A stretch of 64,000 nt of DNA, from positions 53,853,928 through 53,917,927 of the forward strand of contig NC_041019.1 in NCBI RefSeq assembly GCF_004193775.1, read 5' to 3'. This document shows positions 22,823-34,534 of the stretch, one piece after another. The position numbers and the translations under genes were made by a program. Source of the DNA: Glycine soja. Taxonomy: Eukaryota; Streptophyta; Magnoliopsida; Fabales; Fabaceae. The notes below the pieces were generated by a model. The model was not told where the DNA came from. It saw nothing but the letters and a program-made list of their open reading frames with translations, and did not search any database. Each line of letters starts with the position of its first letter. Position 1 is the first letter of the stretch.

Positions 22823-24349
22823 TGGTATTTATACTCAATTAATCGAATTCATGCAAAAATATCTTGTCACATGCATTATTGTTTAAATGTAAATGTTTAG
22901 TTATGAAAATAATAATCATGTCGTGCATTTTGGTTAAGAAAATTATGCGAGCCGTCTATTTCTAGTCTTTGCCTTAATCGTGAAGCTAACTTCATCAACT
23001 CCAATCCATGAAGTTTTCCTATTAAATTCACCTTTCTGATGTGTCTATGGTCAATATCCACTTGGCTTTTACATTACGCTCTGCGATAATGATCAGTTTC
23101 TGAATTAATGAAAACTAAAAGTTATTATGAATAATAACATAGAAAAGCATAACATAGATTATTTTAAAATGGTAGAATGATGCTCAAATAAAATGTTGGA
23201 CACAAATAAGAAATTGCTTTTAAATGCTAAGTAACTTACATATGTAACGTATACGTAGGGAAGGGGCAACAAATTTATATATTATAAGCAAATAAACAGA
23301 TAGATATAATATTTTTTTATTTAACTCAATAGCTATAGTGGTACAAGCTCTATTTGAAACCTTATGTGATAGTGAGATTTTCTTCACTATCATCCTATAA
23401 CCCTTTAGTCCATTTCAAGTTTTTGGTTTGTTTATAATTGTATGCCTGTTTACCGTATGTTTACTTGTCTCTAAGACTTTAATTATGAAATAAATAGTTA
23501 AAGCGTCACGGCTAAATTAATCCTTTTAACATGAAATAAACTAATTGTAAACATTTTTAAAAAAAAGTAATATTATCAAATTAGAATAATTCAAATATCT
23601 TATATTACATGATAAATAAAATGTCACAACTAAATTAAACATTGTATTGTAAAAAAAATGCTTAAATAATATCAAACTGCTATTTTTAGTTTTCTATTGC
23701 TGGGTCTGGGGTAATGGAAACCAGACAGAGTGACTCCTTGGTGGAAAAACAGAGCACATAGCCTTTGGGAGGATTGGTACAAGGGAAGAAACTGGAGAAG
23801 AGTGAGAAATATTAAGTAAAAAGGAGGCACAAAGTCCACAAAGTATTTTTATAATACCAGATATTAAGTTCACAAGTTTGGAGGTGACATGACATAATAT
23901 TATCACCCCTCTTATAAACCAAATAATTAGGTTTACTGAAACGCTGATAAATATAAAATTTAAAAATGCAAAAGAAATGAAAAAATCTGAAATAATGGAA
24001 ATATGATCTTAATCCTAGTTTGAGTAGAAACAACAGAAAGAGATTAAGCCACACCGATACGTAAATCCAGCTAGCATGTTTATTCCAAAAAACATTTACT
24101 GTAACAGTCACAACATACAAATTGAGTCTTAACATCTTTAAAACTGAACATATTTCAATCAAATTTTACTAAAAGAAATCCTCCTTCCATATTACAGAAG
24201 ATCTTTCAGCATAAGAGTAATTATTTTATCTCAATATTCTGAACAGTGGCTGTTTAGTGTCTACCAGCCGACAACTCAGATGGAGAATGCAGAAATTATA
24301 CAAATTAATATTGTCCCAACGAACATACAAACTATAATGAGCAATCAAA
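22823..24349. other. RLP 5' flank and VHA-d 3' flank copies, no gene
   Basis: Non-coding sequence that can be aligned by eye with 44365-45410, including shared phrases such as TTAGTTTTCTATTGCTG and GGAAACCAGACAGAGTGA. It links the RLP to the VHA-d remnant and marks a segmental duplication. Confidence 0.7.
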
Positions 24350-24837
24350 CTAAAATATGAAGACAACACTGTCATGAACTCGGGACTTCTTATTCTGAGC
24401 AACACATTCTGAATCCACATTGAGTTCCAGATCTCCTGTTCCCTTAACCTCATATACGCGAAGAACACAGCATAATGAAACTGCAATATCAACAAAATAG
24501 AGCGGCTTACTAATGAATATAAGAAGTAACTTGTACAAAGAATAAAACAAATACATTTAAGCCAATCAATTTCCTTCCAACACAATGACTTCCAATTTTG
24601 TTTCCATCAGTTAGTAAAGAAAGATCCAATAAATTTTAAAATATTTAACTAATTCACTACATGGGGCAAAAATTACAATACTCAGAACTGTTAAAGATAA
24701 ATCTGTTGCTCAAATGCCAAGCAAAGCCTTTTCTCCTCCTCCTCATTGAATGCCTTGTCAAGCAACTGACTCTCTTCATATGATAGCTAAGCAAAAATAG
24801 ATTGATAGGTGGGATATTTTTCCATAACAGCACGAAC
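24350..24837 (-). pseudogene. V-ATPase subunit d pseudogene, last two exons only
   Basis: Copy of exons 9 and 10 of the gene at 45411-49529. The exon-9 copy (24703-24837) has the same 135-base length but an AAG-to-TAG change makes a stop after SIFA, and its donor has changed from GT to AT. The exon-10 copy (24350-24480) lacks one base relative to the functional exon, so the frame breaks near MWI. Eight upstream exons are absent. Similarity continues into flanking introns to about 25135 and then stops abruptly. Confidence 0.92.
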
Positions 24838-25135
24838 CTACATGAGCAACCAGATAAGAATTTTAAGGCCCCAGAGGCATTATGCAGACACTACCAATGG
24901 CTTTAATGATTGATCATTTCAGGACATATTCCAACAAAAAAGGATAAAGGACTACTCAACTACACAATTGGTAGCCAAAACCAAGTAGGCAGTGGCAAAT
25001 TGAGAATGAAATAAAAAGCAATCAAAACATATATGCCTTTGTTAATGTTAGGAGCTCAAAAATTGAAATGACTCCTCAGGAATCTGCAAGTATCCATCAC
25101 TGATTCATGGGACAATTTCCAAACGTGTGTATGTA

Positions 25136-26138
25136 GTTTTGAAGATTTGATTTGTATCTTAAACTTGAGATTGCAAAGATTCTGTGAATCTGTGCTCAAG
25201 ATAATCTATCTCCCACCGCTTTTAGTAAATTTTGTTTTGCTGTTGAACTTGAACATTCAAAGGCCAATGTATATCCTGAGTCTTCTGATTATAATTTTGA
25301 TGTTCCTTAGCTTTTCTCATTATTCTATGATAGTTAATATAATCTGCTTTGAAAAAAAAACCCTGCCTTTAGTTTCTCTGTTTTGCAATAGTTTAGCTTT
25401 TTTTGTTTTATTTTATTTTTGTCACATGACACTTGCTTGATAAAATGTTAAAACCATAATATTGGCAGATGTTTGGCAGAATATTTTTTCTCTCTGCATG
25501 AGTGATTGACTTGTCTGAACTTTTGAGCCTTTATACACGTGTCTATAGAAATATACAGTGAAAGTAAATTTATTGGGGCTATTACTGTTAATCACATGAT
25601 ATGCTTTCATTCTCAAATTTGAAAGATATATTTGTTAATACAGCAGTGAGCATTGGATACCATGTTCTAATTTCATGATTTTGGAAATTGGAAATGTGTC
25701 GTTTTAGTCTCATAGCTATGAATGTTGACCATATACCGCTCCTTGTGTCTAGTTCTTATTATGATGTGCACACGTGTTCCTTTTGAAGTGTTTGCAGGCT
25801 TCATTTAATTCATTTTTTATATTTGTGAATAACAAGTTGTAGCATGTGTTATGTTAATAGGTGGGTTTCCTAGGTTTCTTGCGGGTTGGGATACATTAGT
25901 TAACTAGTTCACATGATCATTCCTCTGTCTTGAGCTTGTTGGGTCACTGATATTGCATAATGAATGAAGGTTTTGCAAAATGGAGTTTGTTTATTATTGA
26001 TTTCTTTTATCCTTAGCATTTCCCTGGGTATCTTATCTGGTGTAATTGAAATGAGTGATATTCACCCCTTATCTCCATGTTTGATCTGCTACTTCATGTC
26101 TATTGTTTCTGCTAGCATACTTAATGGCTATTTTACAT
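25136..26138. other. Intergenic region, nothing recognised
   Basis: AT-rich sequence after the end of the VHA-d duplicate. The frames at 25147-25440 and 25964-26158 are hydrophobic but show no family motif. Confidence 0.5.
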
Positions 26139-27354
26139 ACATGACAAGTAGGATTTAATTTAGAGAACCACTAGAATCGGCCTAGTGGTAGATTCTCTCT
26201 GCTCGAAAATGAATTCAAATCCTTTTATGGATTGGATTAAATCCATGTGGTGTTTTCTGAACAAAAATTAAGCGTCCAGTATGTTTCCCAGATGGCAAGA
26301 CTCACCCTTGAGGGATTTCTTGACTCTTCAAAACAGAGTCATCATGTCATAACCAAGCCACTTGGTCTTCTTCCATTAGTCTGTGCGTGAAGCTTAATAC
26401 TATTGGATGGTATGGGGATTGGAGGGGTACTTGTCAATCAATTGGCAAGTGCACCAATTTGTTCAAGTAGTAATTAAAACGGTAAGACCGAGTATCGAGT
26501 TCACAGGAACTTTGACTGTACTCAGAGTTTGTATATATCCAATTTCAAGCAATCAATGAACTAAATTTGGTATTAGTCAAATAATGATATGGAATATAAA
26601 ATTTGACATAAATGAAGATAATTAAGCAGAGCACATTAAAGAGATAGAATACAAACACTCAGGGTGAGTTGTTGGTTGAAGTAGAATTATGAAGCATGTT
26701 GAGACTCAACCTACCAAAATTACTCTTGATGCAACATTAAGGGTTTTTCACTATTTAACCATGACCCCTCATGTGCAACTATCTAAATTTCCACTAACAT
26801 ACCCTAATCATTATCCCTCATGCGAAAGAGCCTAAATTATCTAATTTCACTCCTAATCCAAAGTTATATCAAATAATTTGCTTTAAGAATAAAAATGCAT
26901 AAATAAGGTTAAATAATACCATTTTATCCCAGACATAGATTACTTAGATGCTCGATCTTTTCAAGTTCTTAGAAGATAAACATTTTCCAATACATAAATT
27001 CTATAACACTACACGAGCATGGCTGATCAAGCCATAAACATGATATTAAGAAAAAAAAACAATAATATCAAAATGACATTAAATAAATAGTTAGAATCAT
27101 TACATCAATTGTTGAACTCCCAACAATGAGTGGTTTAGCCTCTCATTGTTATGAGAGACTTACTAATACCAAAAGAAAACAAGAGGTGTGGAAGAAAATG
27201 GAGGAAAAGATCCCCAATTGAATGAGTTCTCTCTATTCTCTCGTGCCCTAGTTTCTTATTTTGGTCCCCCAAAAGAACTCTCTGATTTCTCCCTTCTTTT
27301 CCCTTTAAAACGCAACACAATCATGTTTTCTGACATTGACCATGCGTAAGTCTG

Positions 27355-27545
27355 CATGTGTTTGCTAAGCACACATGCAAAGTTCAGATGACATAAGTGA
27401 CCGCGTGCTAAGTTGCAAGATGGAGGCTGAGCCGCAGATGCGCGCTAAGCCTCCAAATGCAGGCTAAGACACAGATGCGTGCTAAGCCGCCAGATGTGGG
27501 CTAAGCCTGACCTCCAAGTTGGCTCATTGCGCCGAGCGATTATTG
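27355..27545. repeat. GCTAAGC-rich degenerate minisatellite
   Basis: Units of about 22-26 bases around AGATGCG-GCTAAGCC recur five or more times with variation. This GC-richer island stands out from its AT-rich surroundings. A related theme (GGCTTAAGCC) recurs at 36830-37090. Confidence 0.6.
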
Positions 27546-27796
27546 ACCCTGCTGAGAGTGCTGCTTCAGTTCTTCAACTCTCTTTTAGGTCTCCTACTAT
27601 GTAATTCTATGAAAAAAATACACTTCAAAACACTGTAAATTAGCTAACTTTAGTATCTATTGGACAAAAACTCAGAAGAAACTAAATTCCTAATGTTTTA
27701 ACACAAAAAAAGCAATAAAAGAGAGAAAAATTAGATAATTGTTATGTGATTTAAATATTCAAATTACGTAAAGCATATCAATTATCAGTACTCCAC

Positions 27797-27940
27797 GATG
27801 CTGTAGGCAAGTGGTTATTTGGATCTCACAGTCATTGTGTGAAGGTGATCCAGTGCTAGCTTAATTATTTGCTATTAGAAGTGGTCTCCGAAACTGCTGG
27901 AAGGAAGAATTGATACACTTACATGCTCATTGGGAGATGT
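27797..27940 (+). pseudogene. Retroelement RNase H-like domain fragment
   Basis: Two short frames read GKWLFGS and then DPVLA-LFAIRSGLRNCWKEEL, the layout of the RNase H-like domain found in plant non-LTR retroelements and related proteins. A stop replaces the expected Glu after LA, and the two parts lie in different frames. No other part of a LINE was recognised. Confidence 0.5.
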
Positions 27941-28287
27941 TTTCTCATCAGTGGGACGAAACCTTGTAGCAGTTTCAGTAGCTTTTATATCCGCATTCTA
28001 TACCAAAAAAAAATGTTGTTTTTAATTTTCAAATTTCATGTTAAACTATACCGTACACTATACTTACCAGATTTTTTACTTACATGACATGACAAGTAGG
28101 ATTTAGATTCTTCTACTACACGAGAAAGAATCCAGATCCCTTTAATTTATTTCTATGTATGACAACATTTGGAAAGAGAGATTAAAACACTAGTGCTTGA
28201 AAGAAAGAAAAGAAACAGGAAATGATAACAAACCAAGGAAAACATAGTCCACACGTGTAAATTCTACTTCCGGATCTATTACTCAAC

Positions 28288-31107
28288 TCAAACGAGCCTT
28301 TTAAGCCATTCAATTATTTCTTGACTGAAAGTCCTTCCCAAAGCCACTCCTGCAAGAAGTCCACCTCCATACCCAATCAGAACCACTTTCCAGTCAAATT
28401 GACCAAATAATCCAGAGTCTTGATCATCATCAGAGGCTGAAGGTGGAGCAAATGGTGACCCTCCATCAGTGTCACATTTCTTCAATAATTGGTTCCCACA
28501 CAGTCCTTGGTTACCCTCAAATGAACTACCTTCGAATGTATCAAACTGATCATTTTGTGGTATTGGACCTGAGAGGTTGTTGAAAGACACATTCATGTAT
28601 GACAGAAAGGTTAGTTCTTCCAATTGCTGGGGAATCTTTCCTGACAATCTATTGAGAGAAAGGTCCAATGCTTCAAGGTTTGAAAGCTTTCCCAAGGAAG
28701 AAGGAATGTTGCCACTAAGCATGTTGTTGGACAGGTTGAGCAAAATAAGGCCTATTAAGTCTCCCATAACATCTGGAATCTCCCCACTGAATTTATTATT
28801 TGAAAGATCCATGGCTATCAAATAGTAAAACTCTCTGAGATTTGCATAAACCATGACCCTCCCTTTGTTGCACATTGTAAATAAATAACTGAAAACAACA
28901 TTCATGGAAGTGGAACTACCCACAAACTTCAACGGTGGATAACTCTCATACTGCAGTTGGCTGTAGTTTGAAGATTTCATGGATTTCCAGTTCTGGATTG
29001 TTTTTAAAGGCAAATTTCCAGAGAACTGATTGTGAGAAAGATCAATGATGTGCAGTTTGGGAAATGTGCATGTTGCAGGGCACCTTATAGATCCATACAA
29101 ATGATTATCCCTTAAACCAACAACTTTTAGCTCCAGAAGAGTTCCCAACCAACAGGGAAATGAATCATTAATTTTGTTATAACCGACATCAATAACCTCT
29201 AACATTCTACAGTTGACCAATGCTTTTGGCAACGGACCCTGCAGATTGTTATTGCTTAAATCTATCATTCTCAGCGCACTTGTTAGCATATATGTCTGTG
29301 GAATATGGCCAAACAGTTTGTTTGCTTTTAGCACCAAAGTTTGTAGAAATTGGCTAGAGCTTACCAAACACGAGGGAACTATGCCGGTTAAGTTGTTAAA
29401 TGATAAATCAAGATGCACAAGAGATTTCAAATTGCATATCAGTGGGGATATTTTTCCTTTCAATGAGTTGTGGGAAACACTTAAGCTCCGAAGACTTGTT
29501 TTTCCCCACATCCAACTGGGGAATGAATTAACATTATTGTTTGACATGGAAAGAACTGACAGCTCAGCCAAGTCCTGAAGAAAATTTGGAAACTCGGTCA
29601 AATTGCATGAACCCAAACCTAAAATTCGAATTTGAGGAAGGCTTACATTGGATGGGTTTTTTCCACTAGTTAATGTCAATTTATTGTCAGATATTTGAAG
29701 ACAAACTAGCCTTTCGACCTTTAGAAACTTGTCAAGCTCTAATTCTCCCTCCAACAAATTACCGTTCACACAAAAAAATTCTAGCTTCTCAAGTTTGAAA
29801 AGAGAGTTTGGAATTTCACCCTGAAGATTGTTTTTTGCAAGCGTCATGAAACCTAAATTAGTCAGGTTCATTATCCAAGATGGAATTTGTCCACTTATAT
29901 TGCTGTGATGTAGGGATAATATAGATAGCTGGGTTAGATTCGCAAAACATAATGGAATTTCGCTGCCAATATTTACAAAGCTTAAGTCTAAATTATTCAT
30001 TCTTGACAGCTTACAAATCCATGAGATGGTGTCGGTGGTAAATTCATTATAACCAACTCTCAGGGCGTTTAATTTGGTAAGGTTTAACAAGAATGAAGAA
30101 AGAAGGCCCTTGAAGTTGTTGTGGTTAATTTTTAGAACAGTAAGCTGAGTGAGGTTTCCAAACGAAGAAGGAATGATCCCTGAAAAGTTGCATTGAGAAA
30201 TTGATAACCAAGTCAAAGACTTGAGATTTCCAATGGATGCAGGTAGTGTACCATAGAAATTTGTGTTGAAGAGTTGTAACACTTCAATTTTTGTACTTGA
30301 ATGAAAATCAGGAAATTTACCATTGAGGTTTAGGTTATTTCCCAAATTCAGATGTCTCAAGTTTGGAAGATGGAATATTCCAGCGGGAAATTCCCCATAT
30401 AGTTCACAATTGTAAAGAGAGAGTTGACGCAAAGATGTAATATTTGATAATATATAAGGTACGGAAGATGAAATGGTCACCAAATCAAGAAGAAGTATTT
30501 CAAGATTAGTTGAGTTTTGAATTAAGCTTCTTAGAGTGGATATTTTCAAACTCAAAAGATTGGCTGAATCTGGAGAACTAGAAAATCCCCATGTTAGATC
30601 GAGAGACAGCAACTTGGTCAAATGTGAGACTAGTTGTGGGATTTCACCAAAAAAATAGGCTTGAGAAAGGTTGAGATACCTTAACTGTGAAAGCTCACCA
30701 ATCCTAGATGGAATTCGAGAGTAATTGAAGTGATTATCAGCAAGATCAAGGCTTTGAAGGTGTTTGAGGTGAAAGAGGCTGCTATTAGCGTCCATTGTAC
30801 CATAGAGTTGGCTGCTACTGAGATCAATGCCAATGACATGATTTGTTTGGTGATCACATTGAATGCCATCCCATGAACAGCAATCAGTGGTTGCATTCCA
30901 AGATGCTATTTTTGGATAACTGAAAGGATTATAAGAAGCAGACTTACTAATAACAAAACTTTCCTTAAATTGCACCAACGCATAGCTTTCATCTTCATGG
31001 CATCTTGTAGGTGGAACAAAAAGAAGACACTTAGCAACAGTAAATGAAAACAGTGAATAAATTAAGAGAAACTGTGTTGACAGACCAAAAGAATCCCTAA
31101 ACCCCAT
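28288..31107 (-). CDS. LRR receptor-like protein (Cf-9/RLP type), intact, single exon
   Basis: Predicted 939-residue receptor, paralogue of 16267-19098 with the same order: signal peptide (MGFRDSFGLSTQFLLIYSLF), LRR cap with WNATTDCCSWDGIQC, about 28 extracellular LRRs, an island after about residue 705 (NYSQLQYESYPPLKF region), closing LRRs, GLCGNQLLKKC cap, acidic SASDDDQDSG, and membrane helix LIGYGGGLLAGVALG with GxxxG spacing. It has a short tail and no kinase. By family it should sit in the plasma membrane, work through SOBIR1-type adaptors, and act in immunity; the ligand is not known. The two genes are near-identical in parts and clearly different in other LRRs and in the island, as expected for tandem immune receptors. 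First ATG is 31107; the open frame extends 18 codons further to a GTG. No retroelement lies in its near upstream. Confidence 0.95.
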   Translation of the reverse strand: MGFRDSFGLSTQFLLIYSLFSFTVAKCLLFVPPTRCHEDESYALVQFKESFVISKSASYNPFSYPKIASWNATTDCCSWDGIQCDHQTNHVIGIDLSSSQLYGTMDANSSLFHLKHLQSLDLADNHFNYSRIPSRIGELSQLRYLNLSQAYFFGEIPQLVSHLTKLLSLDLTWGFSSSPDSANLLSLKISTLRSLIQNSTNLEILLLDLVTISSSVPYILSNITSLRQLSLYNCELYGEFPAGIFHLPNLRHLNLGNNLNLNGKFPDFHSSTKIEVLQLFNTNFYGTLPASIGNLKSLTWLSISQCNFSGIIPSSFGNLTQLTVLKINHNNFKGLLSSFLLNLTKLNALRVGYNEFTTDTISWICKLSRMNNLDLSFVNIGSEIPLCFANLTQLSILSLHHSNISGQIPSWIMNLTNLGFMTLAKNNLQGEIPNSLFKLEKLEFFCVNGNLLEGELELDKFLKVERLVCLQISDNKLTLTSGKNPSNVSLPQIRILGLGSCNLTEFPNFLQDLAELSVLSMSNNNVNSFPSWMWGKTSLRSLSVSHNSLKGKISPLICNLKSLVHLDLSFNNLTGIVPSCLVSSSQFLQTLVLKANKLFGHIPQTYMLTSALRMIDLSNNNLQGPLPKALVNCRMLEVIDVGYNKINDSFPCWLGTLLELKVVGLRDNHLYGSIRCPATCTFPKLHIIDLSHNQFSGNLPLKTIQNWKSMKSSNYSQLQYESYPPLKFVGSSTSMNVVFSYLFTMCNKGRVMVYANLREFYYLIAMDLSNNKFSGEIPDVMGDLIGLILLNLSNNMLSGNIPSSLGKLSNLEALDLSLNRLSGKIPQQLEELTFLSYMNVSFNNLSGPIPQNDQFDTFEGSSFEGNQGLCGNQLLKKCDTDGGSPFAPPSASDDDQDSGLFGQFDWKVVLIGYGGGLLAGVALGRTFSQEIIEWLKRLV

Positions 31108-33049
31108 TGTATCTTTTGATAATTTATAAGCTGAATTGTTCACATAAAAAGTGAGATGCACGCTAAGTGGTATTTATACTCGATTAATCAACTTCTCATG
31201 CAAAAGTATCAAACCACGTGCATTGACTGTAATTTAAAAATTAAAAATGTTAACTTTATGAAAGTGATAAACAGAAACAGTGGCGTACATTTTGGGTAAA
31301 GAAAACCATGGGTGCTGGTCTATTTCGTTAATAGTCCAGATATAGTTTTGCCATTAAATTCAAGTTTCTGTTGCGTTTACAACCAATTGGCTATTATATT
31401 AGGCTCTGCGATTTTTTTTGTTGTCCTTAAATTAGTTCTTTTTTTTTTCCAATCCCGTATACTTCAAGCGTGCATTTTATTGAATAATTGCATCATTTTG
31501 GTCATCGAAATAAGTGTCAATGGTCAATTCAATTTGCAACTGAATTAATGAAAATTCAAATAGAATTGTATGAATTACTATAAGTTTAAATTAAATTAAA
31601 TTATTTTTAATATATCAAATTAGTTCAAAATTTTAAAACGATTTCTTAACTTATATATTAATTTTATAATATTTATAATTTCTAAGAAACTAATGATTTC
31701 TTAACTTATATATCAATTGACAATTTATTTTATAATTTTGTGTTTAAAATAAAATAAATAATAATTGAACGAACAAATTGTTAACAAATATTTTGCACAT
31801 GATCTAACGTTAAAATTTAGTGTTTATTTTTACAATTGATTTAGTTAAGTTACAAGATGAACTAAATTTAATTAAATTGTTTATAATTAATTAATTATTA
31901 TAAGATGATGTCGTGTGATGCTTGTGTGTATGTTTATATTTACATCTGCGAAAAATCTCATTTTAGGTGTGAATAGTAAGTTTTAAACTGTTTGAGTTAA
32001 AATTAATGAACCTTGAGTGATAGGAAGGAGGTGGGTTGAATATAATGATGAGGTAATAATGTTTAATCATAACATATATGCATTTATGAATAACATTGCA
32101 TGTGAGTAGGCACATAAGTTGAGAGAGCTTGGTGGGCTCTCAATCAAGTGGTGGAGGTTGTTGGTGTTGGTTAACGAGAATGAACATATAGAATGGATGG
32201 GTGTATGAATCCTTAGATAGGTAAAGGTCTTTGCAAGTCTTATCAAGATAAGTCACTACTTATACTCATCCATTTTTTATATAAACATATTTCTTCCGTA
32301 GGATTAATTCAAGTCTTCCTGAATGACCAAAGTGTAATTATGTTAGGGAATGTGTTTAGGTTGATCATTCGAAAGGTGAAATTTGCTTGGAGTAAAGAGT
32401 TAACATAATAGTTAGACATGTGTATTGATATTTGTAATTGAAGAATGATATGTTACTTGATGAGTTGTATAATTACATTGTTATTGAAAATGTGAAGAAT
32501 TTTCTACGTATGTTTCGAAATGGTGATCTTACGGAATTTTTAATTATATGATGTTTCTTTTAAAATGAATTTACCCTTACATTGTATGTTGAATTATGAT
32601 GATTGTATTATTTCACACGAAAGCATATTATAATGTAACTTTTGAAGAGATGTCACTAATGGTTGATCTGGACTTGGTGGTGGGCTTAGGGGAGAAATCC
32701 AAAAGTAAGTCATTTATTTATGCTTTGTTAGCTTAGGGTTTATATATGATTATGGATCTATTGTATTTATTTCCTTAATGAAAACTTTAAGATTTATTTG
32801 GAGATTTGTTTATGATGCTTGGATGATGTAGTGTCTTGGGATACACATATATTTATGTTTGATGTCTTGAGGATCTTTTATGAGTGATATTTATGAGACA
32901 TGCTTGTATTCACACAAATATTATAAGTATTTTTGTTAATTAAACTAATTTAAGAGTTTTATAAGATATAAAAGTAAATTTTTTTAGGTTAACGTCTTAG
33001 TGTTACATGTAATAGTATCTAGATCGTTGCACATGGCACAAGGTGATAA

Positions 33050-33091
<42 letters not shown>

Positions 33092-33556
33092 CTTTAAATC
33101 AATGTTAATTTTGTCTTATTAATTAACTATATTAATTGAAATATATTTTTATTTATTATTAAAAAAACTTAATTTTTGTTTTTGCAAATAATATTAAGTA
33201 TGAAAAATTTATAAATCATTATTGAAATAATATTATTAATTAAAATTATCGATTTTGTTAGCCGTTCCAAATGTGATTGGCTTCTCGATCGTTGGTAGTA
33301 TTGGAGGTAACTCCTAGTTCTACCTCTAATTATTCAACAAAAACATAAAAATTTGTGTGGTCTTGGGCTCAAGTTTGAGACTTAATATTCTGTTCCTATA
33401 TCTCGAATGTTTGGAGAATATTGCGTTGGGACCCAAAACTATGAATAATACGAGGACTAAAATCCAACTAGTAAAATTTGAATAAGAAATAGTGTCGTGC
33501 ATTTTGGGTAAGAATATTTGTGTTCATATGTACGTAATTTCAAACATTTATTTTAT
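31108..33556. other. Intergenic region upstream of the second intact RLP
   Basis: The first 450 bases are the RLP 5' flank, alignable to 22820-23130 and 44365-44580. The rest is AT-rich, with only short open frames without motifs and one (ATT)n tract. Confidence 0.6.
33045..33089. repeat. (ATT)n microsatellite
   Basis: About 14 consecutive ATT units. Confidence 0.95.
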
Positions 33557-34350
33557 GTTTAAATCTATCTTTGATTTCATCCCTAATAAATATGTTTTTT
33601 ATGTTTGGTTTGTGATAAATTTTTATTTTACACTGGGTCTCTAATATTTCAAAAAAATTACCTGAGGTTTCTGCTCTTAATATGTAATCGTTAATTGTCT
33701 TTGTGGCTGTGTTAACTGAACACGTAAGGATGTGATCTGTCTGTCAAGTGTAGCCTTTGGTATTACTGTTTTTGACGCTGGAGACTTTGTTTTTGCATCC
33801 ATTTTTTTTTGTTACTGTTTCTGTTACTGTATTGTGGTGCAATCTGAAATGCCGAAATGAGGCTCTTTGGATTTATTGTTTTGACTTGACCTGTGTTGTT
33901 ATTCACCCTTGTATGTTATGTGTTTCAAAAATGTCACGGGAGGACGCGTTTGTGAAGTATGTGGGTGGGATTTTGAACGTGATGGTTCAGGATTTGAGCT
34001 TAGGGGTAGTGCGGCTATGCGATTTGTACGCCAAGGAAGAGAGGGAGCTTTAGGTTGAGCTTTTTTTAACCTAAATCGAAATGACATGGTAATTATGCAA
34101 ATATAAAATAAGAAAATTCCTGTGTAATTCCTAGGACAAATACTATACATGATACTACACGTAACATGCTTGCGTGTTAACCATCTGATAGGTAGAAGAC
34201 AAATATTGTCTAATGACAATAATGATAAAGATCTGAGATAAAATTTTTGAAATTTTATTAAAATTTTGGGGACCCGATCAAAAAGAAAAAATAATCAGAG
34301 ACCAAACGCAAAAAACATGTATTTATCAAGGATCAAAAACATATTTAAAC
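33557..34350. mobile_element. Terminal-inverted-repeat element carrying a GC-richer insert
   Basis: The left end (GTTTAAATCTATCTTTGAT..., then AATAAATATGTTTTTTATG) is mirrored by the right end, whose reverse complement reads GTTTAAATATGTTTTTGAT and then GATAAATACATG. Inverted-repeat similarity runs over roughly 80 bases. This terminus type is common in legume MITE or Mutator-like families. The interior includes a GC-richer 130-base island with the frame SREDAFVKYVGGILNVMVQD. Class is inferred from termini; no transposase is present. Confidence 0.65.
33930..34053 (+). other. Possible captured gene fragment inside the inverted-repeat element
   Basis: The end of the frame 33757-34053 (from SREDAFVKY to KEEREL) has balanced base composition and a protein-like, non-repetitive sequence, unlike its surroundings. 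I do not recognise the family. It may be an exon piece picked up by the element. Confidence 0.35.
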
Positions 34351-34534
34351 CTTCATTTTATAATACAACAATTTAGAAAAAAGATTGCCATCACTAATCA
34401 ATTTTATTAGTTCTCAAATTAGTAAAAATTTAAACAATTCTTTTATGAATAATAAAAAAGAAAATCATGTTAAAGATTGTTTAAAAAGTATAATGATGAG
34501 GATTCAAGTAAATTATCCAGATGATAAAATTATA

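Larger units (their letters stand above)
26158..28086. mobile_element. Possible 1.9-kb insertion bounded by 19-base direct repeats
   Basis: ACATGACAAGTAGGATTTA occurs at 26139-26157 and again at 28087-28105, where it belongs to the RLP 3' flank shared with 43970-44040. This suggests the sequence between is inserted. It begins with a tRNA-like stretch (CCTAGTGGTAGA, then GAATTCAAATCC) and includes a GGCAAGTGCACCAATTTG start typical of legume repeat families, a GCTAAGC-rich minisatellite and a broken RNase H-like fragment. It may be composite. Class uncertain. Confidence 0.4.

Noticed and set aside
24226..24585. 119-codon frame suggesting a hydrophobic protein
   Set aside because: It is the frameshifted VHA-d exon 10 copy read through intron and flank.
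33899..34219. 106-codon antisense frame with Pro/Ser-rich end
   Set aside because: Shadow of the GC-richer island in the inverted-repeat element; no recognised family.
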